Positions 45,841 through 63,285 of a DNA stretch of 64,000 bases are shown one piece after another. A program made the translations under genes and the position numbers. A model generated the notes under the pieces. It worked only from the letters and a program-made list of their open reading frames with translations. It did no database searches and was not told where the DNA came from. The stretch is taken from positions 1 to 64,000 of the forward strand of contig NZ_CP029550.1 in NCBI RefSeq assembly GCF_003173715.1. The letters are read 5' to 3'. Each line of letters starts with the position of its first letter. Within the stretch, counting starts at the first letter, position 1. The stretch is from Methylobacterium durans. GTDB lineage: Bacteria; Pseudomonadota; Alphaproteobacteria; Rhizobiales; Beijerinckiaceae.

Positions 45841-47912
45841 ATGCCAGCCACGCCAGGTAACGACACCGAGACATTCAACGTCTCCACGGATGCTCCGATC
45901 AACACGAATTACGGCACCGGAGACGACACCATCAACGTCTCGGCGGCGGCCGCGGGCCAGGTTCGCCTGAGCTTCACGTCGGCCGAGGTCGGCAACGGCA
46001 ACCCGAACGACGGCGGTACGCTGGCCAACCAGGATGGCGGCCTCGCCGTGCGTCTCCAGGCCGAGGATCCGGCCGGCGCCCTGACCGGGGCGGTCAGCCG
46101 CTTCGACGACGAGGGCATCACCTTCGTGTCGGCGACGCCGGGTTTGACCTTCGACGTGCGCGACCTCGTCTCGGGCGTGCAGCGCGGAGACCGCTTCGCG
46201 GTGGTCAGCCTCGGCACGCAGGGCGCCGACACCTTGACCACGATAGAGCTGTCCCGCGCCACCTATTTCAACGCCGGCCAGGGCAACGACACCGTCATCG
46301 GCGGCACGGCGGACGACTTCCTGGTGGGCGGCTCGGGCGAGGACACCCTCGTGGGGGAGCCGGCAACGACAGCTTCATCGGCGGCGCGGGCAACGACATC
46401 ATCCAGGGCGGGGCCGGCAACGACACCGCGATCTTCAACGTGTCGACGGACGGCAGCGACACCACGAATCTCGGTGCGGGCGACGACGTCGTCAATGTCT
46501 CGGCGGCGGCCGCGGGCCAGGTTCGCCTGAGCTTCACGTCGGCCGAGGTCGGCAACGGCAACCCGAACGACGGCGGCACGCTGGCCAACCAGGATGGCGG
46601 CCTCGCCGTGCGTCTCCAGGCGGAGGATCCGGCCGGCATCCTGACCGGGGCGGTCAGCCGCTTCGACGACGAGGGCGTCACCTTCGTGGCCGCGGCCGGG
46701 ATCACGTTCGACGTGCGCGACCTCGTCTCCGGCGTGCAGCGGGGAGATGCCTTCGAGGTCGTCAGCCTCGGCACGCAAGGCGCCGACACGCTGACCGCGC
46801 TCCAGCCGTCCCGCGCCTACTACTTCAATGCGGGCCAGGGCAACGACATCGTCACGGGCGGCACGGCCAACGACTTCCTCGTGGGCGGCGCCGGCAACGA
46901 CACCCTGTCCGGGGGAGCCGGCAACGACAGCTTCATCGGCGGAGCGGGCGATGACGTCATCTCCGGCGGCAGCGGCACCGACCGCGCGATCTTCACCTTC
47001 GCGCTGAGCGCGGCGCGCATCGGCGCGACCGCGGACGGCGCTGTAACGATCACCGGGTCGGAGGGAACCGACACCTTCCGGGGCATCGAGGAATTCCAGT
47101 TCAGCGACCGCACCGTCGCGGTGAACGACGGCTCGCCGCTGGTGGACGACCTCTTCTACCTGATCCGGAACCCAGACGTCGCCGCATCCGGCATCGACCC
47201 GGACGCTCACTACGCGCAGTTCGGCTGGCGGGAGGGGCGCGACCCCAACGCCTTCCTCTCCACGGACGGCTACCTCGCCGCCAACCCGGACGTGGCCCGC
47301 GCCGGGCAGAACCCCCTCGACCATTACGCGCTATTCGGCGGGCGGGAAGGCCGGGACCCCGCCGCGAATTTCGACAACGAGGCCTATCTGAGGGCCAATC
47401 CGGACGTGGCGGCGGCGGGCTTCAACCCGCTGGTGCACTTCCTCACGTTCGGCCAGGAAGAGGGGCGCAAGGCCTCGCCCGCGATCGGCCGGGCCAACGA
47501 CCTGAACCCGGCCGGGTTTGACGCGGAGTACTACCTGCTCGCCAACGGGGACGTGGCCGACGCGGCCCGCGCGTCGGGTGGCAACACCTTCGCCTTCGCC
47601 GCCCAGCACTACGAGAGCTTCGGCTTCCGCGAGGGACGAGACCCGAACGCGGTGTTCGACACGAGCGCCTACCTGGCGGCCTACGGCGACGTGGCGGCGG
47701 CGGGCGTCAACCCGCTGACGCACTACAACGCCTTCGGCTTCCGCGAGGGTCGTGACCCATCGGCCGGCTTCGATACGAGCGCCTACCTCGCGGCCTACGG
47801 GGACGTGGCGGCCGCGGGCGTGAACCCGATGACGCATTACCTGCAATTCGGGTTCTACGAGGGCCGCTCCGCCTTCGGCGACGGCACATTCGGGGCCGGC
47901 TCGGTCGGCTGA
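45841..47912 (+). CDS. RTX-like calcium-binding secreted protein with internal duplication and NPDV repeats, one frameshift
   Basis: Probable type I-secreted protein of about 690 residues. There is no signal peptide. Two copies of a ~185-residue module ([20 protein letters not shown]…; second copy from about 46480) each end in RTX nonapeptide-like GGxGxDxLxG stretches ([40 protein letters not shown]). The frame breaks at about 46358 in a run of five G; the equivalent spot in the second copy has an intact run. From about 47140 follow six repeats of ~40 residues with the core [26 protein letters not shown], a motif seen in secreted proteins of methylobacteria and relatives. No export genes are adjacent. 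Calcium binding is inferred from the nonapeptides. Confidence 0.8.
45941..46686 (+). repeat. Near-identical direct duplication inside the RTX-like gene
   Basis: The stretch 45941-46126 recurs at 46501-46686 with only a few differences (for example GGTACG/GGCACG, GCCCTG/ATCCTG), and similarity continues for another 200 bp. The offset is 560 bp, one short of a multiple of three, matching the one-base loss near 46358. Confidence 0.8.
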
Positions 47913-47931
47913 GGCGACGAGGCACGAACTC

Positions 47932-47953
47932 CCTCTCCCGTTCGGGAGAGGGG
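47932..47953. repeat. Half copy of the palindromic repeat (single hairpin)
   Basis: CCCTCTCCC-GTTC-GGGAGAGGG, the hairpin arm of the longer repeat on its own, between the convergent RTX-like and gltD stops. Its position suggests it could act as a bidirectional transcription stop, though no T run follows. Confidence 0.7.
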
Positions 47954-47961
47954 GCGCCCGC

Positions 47962-49392
<1,431 letters not shown>

Positions 49393-49490
49393 CGATCCGT
49401 CCCTGGGGCGGCGGATCACCGGATCCGGCCCCTTTGCATCGTCGCCCTGATCGGAGCGGCCGGCTTCCGCGCCGGCCGCCTCTCTCTTGC

Positions 49491-54206
<4,716 letters not shown>

Positions 54207-54855
54207 TCCTCGTCTGCCGACCCTGCCCGCATGCGAGCATGTTTCGTGCCCGGCCATCAACCGATGCCGGGGTCCAGGTGACATTTTCGTCGGGTTCAGC
54301 TGGGTCTTCGGTGAGGAAGCGCCCGCCAACCCGCGGGCTCGACGCCGGCTCCGCTCAGCCGGCGTGGGCCCGGATCGCCGCGATGGCGACCGGCTTCAGA
54401 TCTCGTTTCGACGTCACGATCGTCACGTGCCGAAATCCCCAGCTCGCCGGGATCCGTCCCGGGAGTCGCGCCCAACCGAAAAATGGGACAGTCATACTGT
54501 CCTAACGCCGGAACGTGACAGATTTCAACCGTTCCAGCAAGGGGCCGCGCGAGCGCGAGCGTCCGAAACCGATGCATGACGCATCTGCGCACGGTGGATC
54601 AATCGCCGCAGGGCGGGCGTCCCGCGCGCGGCCGGCCGACCCGGCTCCCGCCCGGATTGGCCCGCAATGTCGCCCCAATCCTTGCGTTAACAAAGTCTTG
54701 CCGAGCACAAGCGGCATGCGGGGCAACGACCTCGCCGGGACGCCGAAGGACCCGCGGGACAAGCGGGCTTTCGGCACGCGCCGGGCGCGACGCCCGAGCC
54801 ACAGGATCTTCGCCCGGCCGAGAGGTTTCCCCGAGTGAGAACGGGACGAGGCGAC
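54207..54855. other. Intergenic region upstream of gltB with a palindrome
   Basis: 649 bp between divergent genes, no supportable CDS. A perfect inverted repeat GGACAG-TCATA-CTGTCC lies at 54486-54502, about 280 bp before gltB, in a locally AT-richer stretch; a candidate operator for gltBD or for the unknown rightward gene. I see no sigma-54 GG-N10-GC element I would trust. Confidence 0.4.
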
Positions 54856-55870
54856 ATGGCGGCACGAGCCCAAGGCAACGTGAACGGAATCGGCCGGCAT
54901 GTCCGGGCCGCACTGGCGGGTGGGATCCTGCTGCTGAACGCGGGCGCGGCACAGGCGCAATACGTCTACGAGGACGAGATCCTCTCGCCGCGCGCCGTGA
55001 CGTGGCGCCTCAGCGACCGCGGCTTCAGCGGGTTCTCGCGGCCCCGCTTCGACGGACGGGACTACGTCGTCGAGGCCTTCGCGCCCAACGGGGTGCGGGT
55101 GCGCCTCTTCGTCGATGCCCGCGACGGCGCCGTCGTCGGGCGCCAGCGGCTCGATCCGGCGCCGGTCGCACGGCTTGTGCGGCCCGCGCCGGGCTACGGC
55201 TGGACCGAGGCCGACGCGCGTCTCGTGCCCCGGCCGACATTCCCCAGCCCGGCGGCCGCATCGTCCCCCGCGGCCCGAGCTCTACGGCCGCGCGGAGGCG
55301 GCGCCCTTGCCGCGCCGCGAGCAGCCCGACGCGCACGCGCTCGGCGCGAACCCTCTGGGCGTGAACGCCGACGCGAAGATCCGCTCGGAGCCGCAGCGCC
55401 GCTCGGCCCGGCTCGCTTCGCCTCCGGCCGGCGCGCAGAGGCCGGGCGAGGCTCGTCCGATGGTAAGGACCGCCCCCGAGGCGCCGCAGCCGAGCCTGAA
55501 GCCGGCAGAGGCGCAGCGGGACGGGCCCCGAGAGACTGCGAAGGAGGCCGCGAAGCCTCAGGATCCGGCCAAGCCTCAGGATCCGGCGAAGCCGTCGGAG
55601 GTGAAGGCACCCGAGGGCCGCGAGACGCCGGTCGCCGCGGTCGAGCCGCCGAAGGCCGCCCCCGCCGCCCATACACCCGCCGCCGTGCAGCCGCCGCCGA
55701 AGGAGGCCGTGGAGCCGAAGGCGGCCGATGGCAAGGCCGCGGAGGCCGAACAGAAGCCTGGCACCTCCGGCTGGCAGGATCCGCCCCCGGAGGGCAAGCG
55801 CAACGTCCGGGTGATCGGTGGCGCCACCGTCGTGACACGTCCGTCGGCCGAGGGCGGCAGCACGGACTGA
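54856..55870 (+). CDS. Secreted protein of unknown function with Pro/Ala/Lys-rich tail, frameshifted
   Basis: Not recognised. From ATG 54856 there is a signal peptide (VRAALAGGILLLNAGAAQAQ), then a ~90-residue globular part (YVYEDEILSPRAVTWRLSDR, GRDYVVEAFAPNGVRVRLFV, DARDGAVVGRQRL) whose strand pattern recalls PepSY-like domains. Frame breaks near 55235 and 55270 lead to a disordered tail rich in Ala, Pro, Lys and Glu with a duplicated KPQDPA unit, closing with RNVRVIGGATVVTRPSAEGG. About 338 residues when restored. Neighbours are unrelated. A periplasmic or envelope role is all that can be inferred. Confidence 0.6.
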
Positions 55871-55896
55871 GGCGGCCGGGTGAGGCATGCGCCCCA

Positions 55897-55992
55897 CCTC
55901 TCCCGTTCGGGAGAGGTCGAGTCGGCAAAGCCGACCGGGTCGGGGATGCGACCTCTCCGGATCTGCCGCCACCCTTTCCCGAACGGGAAAAG
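55897..55992 (-). repeat. Palindromic repeat, copy D (inverted orientation)
   Basis: Intergenic copy lying opposite to A-C: intact hairpin CCTCTCCCGTTCGGGAGAGG at the left, then GTCGAGTCGGCAAAGCCGACCG, and a decayed right hairpin TTTCCCGAACGGGAAA. Between the convergent unknown gene and fdhD. Confidence 0.8.
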
Positions 55993-56018
55993 GGCCCACG
56001 CCCGATCGCCGGCGACCG

Positions 56019-56867
56019 TCACGCGCCCTCGAGGATCAGGCGCTCGCGGCCCGTGAAGACGGTAAGCGTGTCCGATCGGGCGATGGCGCACATCGTCATG
56101 CCGTGCAGCTTCGCCCGGTCGAGGGCGAGAGAGGTCGGCGCCGAGATCGCCACGAGCACGGCCGCCCCGAAATGGGCCGCCTTCTCGACCATCTCGAACG
56201 AGCAGCGGCTCGTGATGACGAGGAAGCCCGCGGCCGGGTCGGTGCCGGCGCGGATCATCGCCCCGATCAGCTTGTCGAGGGCGTTGTGGCGACCGACATC
56301 CTCGCGCACCGCGACGAGGCTCCCGTCGAGGCGGACCCAGGCGGCGGCGTGGACGGCCCGCGTCTCCCGGTTGAGGATCTGGGCAGGTCCGAGCGTGGTG
56401 AGCGCCGCGCTGATCGCCCGCATGGAGACGCGGGTGCGCGGAGCCTCCCGCGGCTCGGCCACGGGAAGCGCTGCGAGGTCGTCGATACCGCAGACCCCAC
56501 AGCCCGTGCGACCGCTGATGGCGCGTTTGCGGGCCAGATGCTCGCGCAACCGGCCGGGCACGAGATCGACCAGCAGCCGCAGGCCCCCCTCCCCGGCCTC
56601 GACCCGGGCGGAGCGGATCTCGTCCGCGGAGGCGACGATGCCCTCCGTCAGGCTGAAGCCGTAGGCGAAATCCTCGAGATCCGAGGGGCTCGTCATCATC
56701 ACCGCGTAGGGCATGCTGCCGTAGACGAGGTTGACCGGCGTCTCGACGGCGAGGGGACGCATGTCGTCACGCGGTGCGGGATCCTCGTAGGCGATGACCT
56801 GGGTCGGCACGCGCATCGCCGTGTCGGGCAAGATTGTCTCGGCGTCGCTCTGTTCGGTGGTGTGCAT
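56019..56867 (-). CDS. fdhD: Formate dehydrogenase accessory sulfurtransferase FdhD
   Basis: Transfers sulfur from IscS to the molybdenum/tungsten cofactor before its insertion into formate dehydrogenase. 282 residues. The catalytic Cys pair is in AISGRTGCGVCGIDDL (CxxC), and the family motifs VREDVGRHNALDKLIG and FLVITSRCSFEMVEKAAHFG are intact. No fdh structural genes are in the window. Formate oxidation is central to methylotrophs, in line with the suggested family. Confidence 0.95.
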   Translation of the reverse strand: MHTTEQSDAETILPDTAMRVPTQVIAYEDPAPRDDMRPLAVETPVNLVYGSMPYAVMMTSPSDLEDFAYGFSLTEGIVASADEIRSARVEAGEGGLRLLVDLVPGRLREHLARKRAISGRTGCGVCGIDDLAALPVAEPREAPRTRVSMRAISAALTTLGPAQILNRETRAVHAAAWVRLDGSLVAVREDVGRHNALDKLIGAMIRAGTDPAAGFLVITSRCSFEMVEKAAHFGAAVLVAISAPTSLALDRAKLHGMTMCAIARSDTLTVFTGRERLILEGA

Positions 56868-57223
56868 GCGAATCCGTCAGCGATCGGGGGCGATGAGGGA
56901 CATATAGCAACGGTCCCCCGCGGGCGCCGCCGTCGATCCGCCGCCACGTGCGACGCCGTGTCCCGCCCGCCGCGGAGCCGCTTCGCGCCGCGGATGGGAA
57001 TGCGGCCGAAACCTTGGAACCAGCCTAAGAAAACACCCGATGCGACGCTGTTGCGGTTGCACCTTGACGTTCCTTGTGGTCTGACACCGCGATCGGAAGC
57101 CGGCCGGGTGCTCACGCCCGCCGACGTCCTGCCACGTCACCACAGCAACGCGGCGACCCCGGGACAATCGGGGCGCGGGCGGTCGGCCGATAAGGTCAAG
57201 CCAGGGGAGCCACGAGAAGGCAC
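56868..57223. promoter_or_regulatory. Divergent region between fdhD and coxB
   Basis: 356 bp with no gene. It must hold promoters for both fdhD and the oxidase cluster. A weak candidate for coxB is the TTGACG at about 57062-57067; no paired -10 is convincing. Confidence 0.3.
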
Positions 57224-59774
<2,551 letters not shown>

Positions 59775-59805
59775 CGGTCGGGATCTCCGACCCGTCGAGA
59801 CCCTC

Positions 59806-59836
59806 GCGAGGACCGCCCCGGCGGTCCTCGCTCTTT
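59806..59836 (+). terminator. Terminator-like hairpin after ctaD
   Basis: GCGAGGACCG-CCCCGG-CGGTCCTCGC followed by TCTTT. The 10-bp stem is perfect. A second inverted repeat, CGGATAGCC … GGCTATCCG (59839-59873) enclosing GCCCCG-CTT-CGGGGC, follows at once. Together they should reduce transcription from coxB-ctaD into ctaB. Confidence 0.7.
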
Positions 59837-59942
59837 CCCGGATAGCCTCACGGCCCCGCTTCGGGGCTATCCGGCAAGGGGCGGCGCCGAAGCGGCGCGG
59901 TGCGAGCCACCCGAACCCGAGACCCGAGATCCCGCGAGCATC

Positions 59943-60907
59943 ATGACGAGCCTGACGAACAGCCTGCCGATCGGTGCCGAGGCACAGGGATTCGCCCCCG
60001 CCCCGTCGATCGTCGGCGGCGACGTGCCGGACTACTTCGCCCTCCTCAAGCCCCGCGTGATGGTCCTCGTGATCTTCACCGCCCTCGTCGGCATGGTGGT
60101 CTCGCAGGGCCACGTGAACCTGGCGATCGCCGCGATCTCGCTCCTGATGATCGCGGTGGGCGCGGGCGCCTCGGGCTGCCTCAACATGTGGTGGGATGCC
60201 GACATCGACGCGGTGATGACCCGGACCGCCAAGCGTCCGATCCCGGATGGCCGCATCCAGCCCGGCGAGGCCCTCGCCTTCGGCCTGACCCTGTCGGTGG
60301 GCTCTGTTCTGATGCTGGGGCTCGCCGCGAACTGGCTCGCCGCCGGCCTCCTCGCCTTCACGATCGTCTTCTACGCCGTGATCTACTCGATGTGGCTGAA
60401 GCGGGCGACGCCGCAGAACATCGTCATCGGCGGCGCGGCCGGGGCCTCCCTCCGGTGATCGGCCAGGCGGTGGTCTCCGGCACGGTCGGCATCGAGTCGA
60501 TCGTGCTGTTCCTGATCATCTTCATCTGGACGCCGCCCCATTTCTGGGCGCTGGCCCTCGTCAAGGCCGGCGAGTACGCCAAGGCTGGCATCCCGATGAT
60601 GCCGAACGTGGCGGGCCCGCAATCGACCCGCCGCCAGATCATCTACTACACCCTGCTCCTCGCCCCCCTCGGGCTCGCCCCCGTCGCCCTCGGCTTCGGC
60701 GGCCTGCTCTACGCGATCGTGGGCGCCCTCGGCGGCCTCGGCATGCTGGCCTTCAGCGTCCAGGTCTTCCGCCATCGCGAGGGCGAGGCCGAGAAGCGCT
60801 CGGCGATGGGCATGTTCGCCTTCTCGATCCTCTACCTGTTCCTGCTCTTCTCGGCGCTGCTCGCCGAGCAGGGCCTCGGCCTGTTCCGGCCGGTGGCGTT
60901 CGTCTAA
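59943..60907 (+). CDS. ctaB: Protoheme IX farnesyltransferase, one frameshift
   Basis: UbiA-type prenyltransferase making heme O, the precursor of heme A. Start [13 protein letters not shown]. First Asp-rich motif in [20 protein letters not shown]; second half has [20 protein letters not shown] and [13 protein letters not shown] one-base loss near 60450 (expected APPVIG-type joint, read as GASLR-stop) splits it; 321 residues restored. Since aa3 oxidase needs this enzyme, the shift is almost certainly a sequence error. Confidence 0.9.
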
Positions 60908-61087
60908 GTGTCCGAGTCCGCGATGCAGGATCCCCTACCCGGCTACCGGCCGCTGACCCCCGAGGAGGAGCGCCGCCGTCGCAAGCGCTCCATCGCCATC
61001 GCCCTCGCGCTCGGCGCCATGGTCCTGATCTTCTTCGTCCTGACCATCGCCAAGCTCGGGCCGCAGGTCCTGAACCGACCGCTCTAG
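60908..61087 (+). CDS. Small CoxF-like membrane protein
   Basis: A 59-residue protein in the ctaB-ctaG gap. GTG 60908 follows the ctaB stop directly; an in-frame ATG lies at 60923. Sequence: a soluble, charged N-terminus ([19 protein letters not shown]), then one helix ([20 protein letters not shown]) and a short tail [10 protein letters not shown]. Similar one-helix proteins occur at this place in oxidase clusters of alphaproteobacteria (CoxF). Its role in assembly is unproven. Confidence 0.75.
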   Translation: MSESAMQDPLPGYRPLTPEEERRRRKRSIAIALALGAMVLIFFVLTIAKLGPQVLNRPL

Positions 61088-61103
61088 CCCGATCCCGAAA
61101 CCC

Positions 61104-61714
61104 ATGTCCGATCTGCGCAGCAACCCGAACCGGAAGGCCAACCGCACGGCGCTCGCTTGTGCCGGCCTCGTCGCGGGCATGACCGGCCTCGCCTTCGCGT
61201 CGGTGCCGCTCTACGACGCCTTCTGCAAGGCGACCGGGTTCGACGGCACGCCGATCCAGGGGCCCGCCGGAGCGCCGCGGCCGCGCCCGTCGACGACAGC
61301 TTAGTCGTGCGCTTCGACACGAATGTCGGCGGCGGCCTGCCCTGGTCGTTCAAGGCCGAGACCCGCAAGGTCGAGGCGCGCCTCGGCGAGACGACGACGG
61401 TGTTCTTCCGCGCGACGAATACGGGGCCGGCGCCCTCGACCGGCATCGCGACCTTCAACGTTCAACCCAGCCTGATGGGCGGCTACTTCGTCAAGGTCGA
61501 ATGCTTCTGCTTCAAGGAGCAGACGCTGCAGCCGGGCGAGACCATCGACTTCCCGGTCGTGTTCTACATCGATCCCGCCATGCGTCAGGACTCCAACACG
61601 AGCCATCTCAGCGAGATGACGCTCTCCTACACCTACTTCCCCTCGAAGAACGGCGCGCCGGCGACCGCCGCGCTTGCGACGGGCGGAGAGGCGGGCAAGA
61701 AGTCGAATTTCTGA
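61104..61714 (+). CDS. ctaG: Cytochrome c oxidase assembly protein CtaG (Cox11-type), one frameshift
   Basis: Membrane-anchored copper chaperone that delivers CuB to subunit I. N-terminal helix ([20 protein letters not shown]) followed by [14 protein letters not shown], then after a one-base loss near 61280 the periplasmic domain: [20 protein letters not shown], the copper-binding CFCF in [18 protein letters not shown], and VFYIDPAM. About 203 residues restored. Confidence 0.92.
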
Positions 61715-61852
61715 TCGCGCGCGCGTGACAAGGGCACGCCGCGCACCTAATGGGTTCCAAGCTTGAGGGTTCGGAGAGTTCCGCCCTCCGGGTCGCGACA
61801 ACAAGGGCCTAGGCCGGGAACGGCGAAGGGCCGGGGTAGGAGAGAACGACAG

Positions 61853-62709
61853 ATGGCCGAGGCGCACGCCAAGAATCACGACTATCACATTCTCAATCCG
61901 AGCCCCTGGCCGCTGATCGGCGCCACGTCCGGCTTCCTGATGGCGTTCGGCGCCGTCTTCTGGATGAAGAGCCTCTCGATCGGCAACCTCGCCGTCGGCC
62001 CCTACATCTTCGGCGCTGGCACGATCGGCGTGCTCTACACCATGTTCTCCTGGTGGAAGGACGTCGTCCACGAGGCCAATTCCGGCGATCACACCCGGGT
62101 CGTCCAGCTCCATCACCGCTACGGCATGATGATGTTCATCGCCTCCGAGGTGATGTTCTTCGTCGCGTGGTTCTGGGCCTATTTTGAGGCGGCCCTCTAC
62201 ACCGCCGACCCGATCCAGGCGACCCGCGTCGATTTCACAGGCGGCGTCTGGCCGCCGAAGGGCATCGAGGCGTTCGACCCCTGGCACCTGCCGCTCCTGA
62301 ACACGCTGATCCTGCTCACCTCCGGCACCACCGTGACTTGGGCGCACCACGCCCTTCTGCACGGCGACCGCAAGGGCCTGAAATACGGGCTGTGGCTGAC
62401 GATCATCCTCGGTGTGCTCTTCACCGCCTGCCAAGCCTACGAGTACAGCCACGCCCATTTCGGCTTCTCGGGCAGCATCTACTCGTCAACCTTCTTCATG
62501 GCGACGGGCTTCCACGGCGCGCACGTCATCATCGGCACGATCTTCCTGGCGGTCTGCCTGTTCCGCGCCTATGCGGGCCAGTTCACCCCCAGCAGCACCT
62601 CGGCTTCGAGTTCGCGGCCTGGTACTGGCACTTCGTCGACGTGGTCTGGCTCTTCCTGTTCGCCGCCATCTACGTCTGGGGCTCGGGCGTCGGCCACGCC
62701 GCCCACTGA
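61853..62709 (+). CDS. coxC: Cytochrome c oxidase subunit III, one frameshift
   Basis: Seven-helix subunit of the aa3 oxidase. From [40 protein letters not shown] (family motif), [55 protein letters not shown]. One C is missing from a C run at about 62590; beyond it [20 protein letters not shown] gives the canonical end. About 285 residues restored. A ribosome site GGAGAG precedes the ATG. Confidence 0.93.
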
Positions 62710-62740
62710 TCCGGGACCGCCTGCGGGGCATGCAACGGCA

Positions 62741-62764
62741 AGGGCGGCGCGAGCCGCCCTTTTT
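62741..62764 (+). terminator. Rho-independent terminator after coxC
   Basis: AGGGCGGC-GCGA-GCCGCCCT followed by TTTT: an 8-bp perfect stem with a GNRA tetraloop, 31 bp past the coxC stop. Confidence 0.85.
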
Positions 62765-62914
62765 CATGCGCGTCGGATCCCAAATCCCCATATCGGCGGT
62801 TGGTCCACGGCCGGTGCGGCCGGCTCCGTCCGGGGAGGTCGCGCTCTGCCCCGCGCACTCCCGAAGCGGGGAGCCGGCCATCGCCGCGGACCGAGACAGT
62901 ATCGAGGAGCGATC

Positions 62915-63285
62915 GTGCATCCGACCCACGGCCTGCCGCCCCGATCCCGACCGGCCTGCGCGGCCGCTGCCCCCGCTGCGGCAAGGGCCACCTCTTCAAG
63001 GGGTTCCTGACGCTGCGCCCCACCTGCGAGGCCTGCGGCCTCGACTATTCCGGCTTCGATTCCGCCGACGGCCCGGCCTTCTTCGTGATGTCGATCGTCG
63101 GCCTCGTCGTGGTCGGCCTCGCGCTCTTCCTCGAGATCACCTACGAGCCGCCGATCTGGGTCCACGCCCTCGTGGCGGTCTCGCTGACGCTTATCCTGAG
63201 CCTGCTCCTCGTGCGGCCGCTCAAGGGCATGCTGATCGCCCTGCAATACGCCAACAAGGCCGAGGAGGGCCGCTTCCGCCCGTGA
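62915..63285 (+). CDS. DUF983 family membrane protein, frameshifted at N-terminus
   Basis: Small zinc-ribbon plus membrane protein often found between coxC and surf1. A GTG at 62915 with GAGGA in front begins VHPTHGLPP; a missing C near 62940 leads to [20 protein letters not shown] and [10 protein letters not shown] (two CxxC pairs), then two helices ([36 protein letters not shown]). About 123 residues restored. The stop overlaps the surf1 start as GTGA. Function unknown; presumably oxidase biogenesis. Confidence 0.82.
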
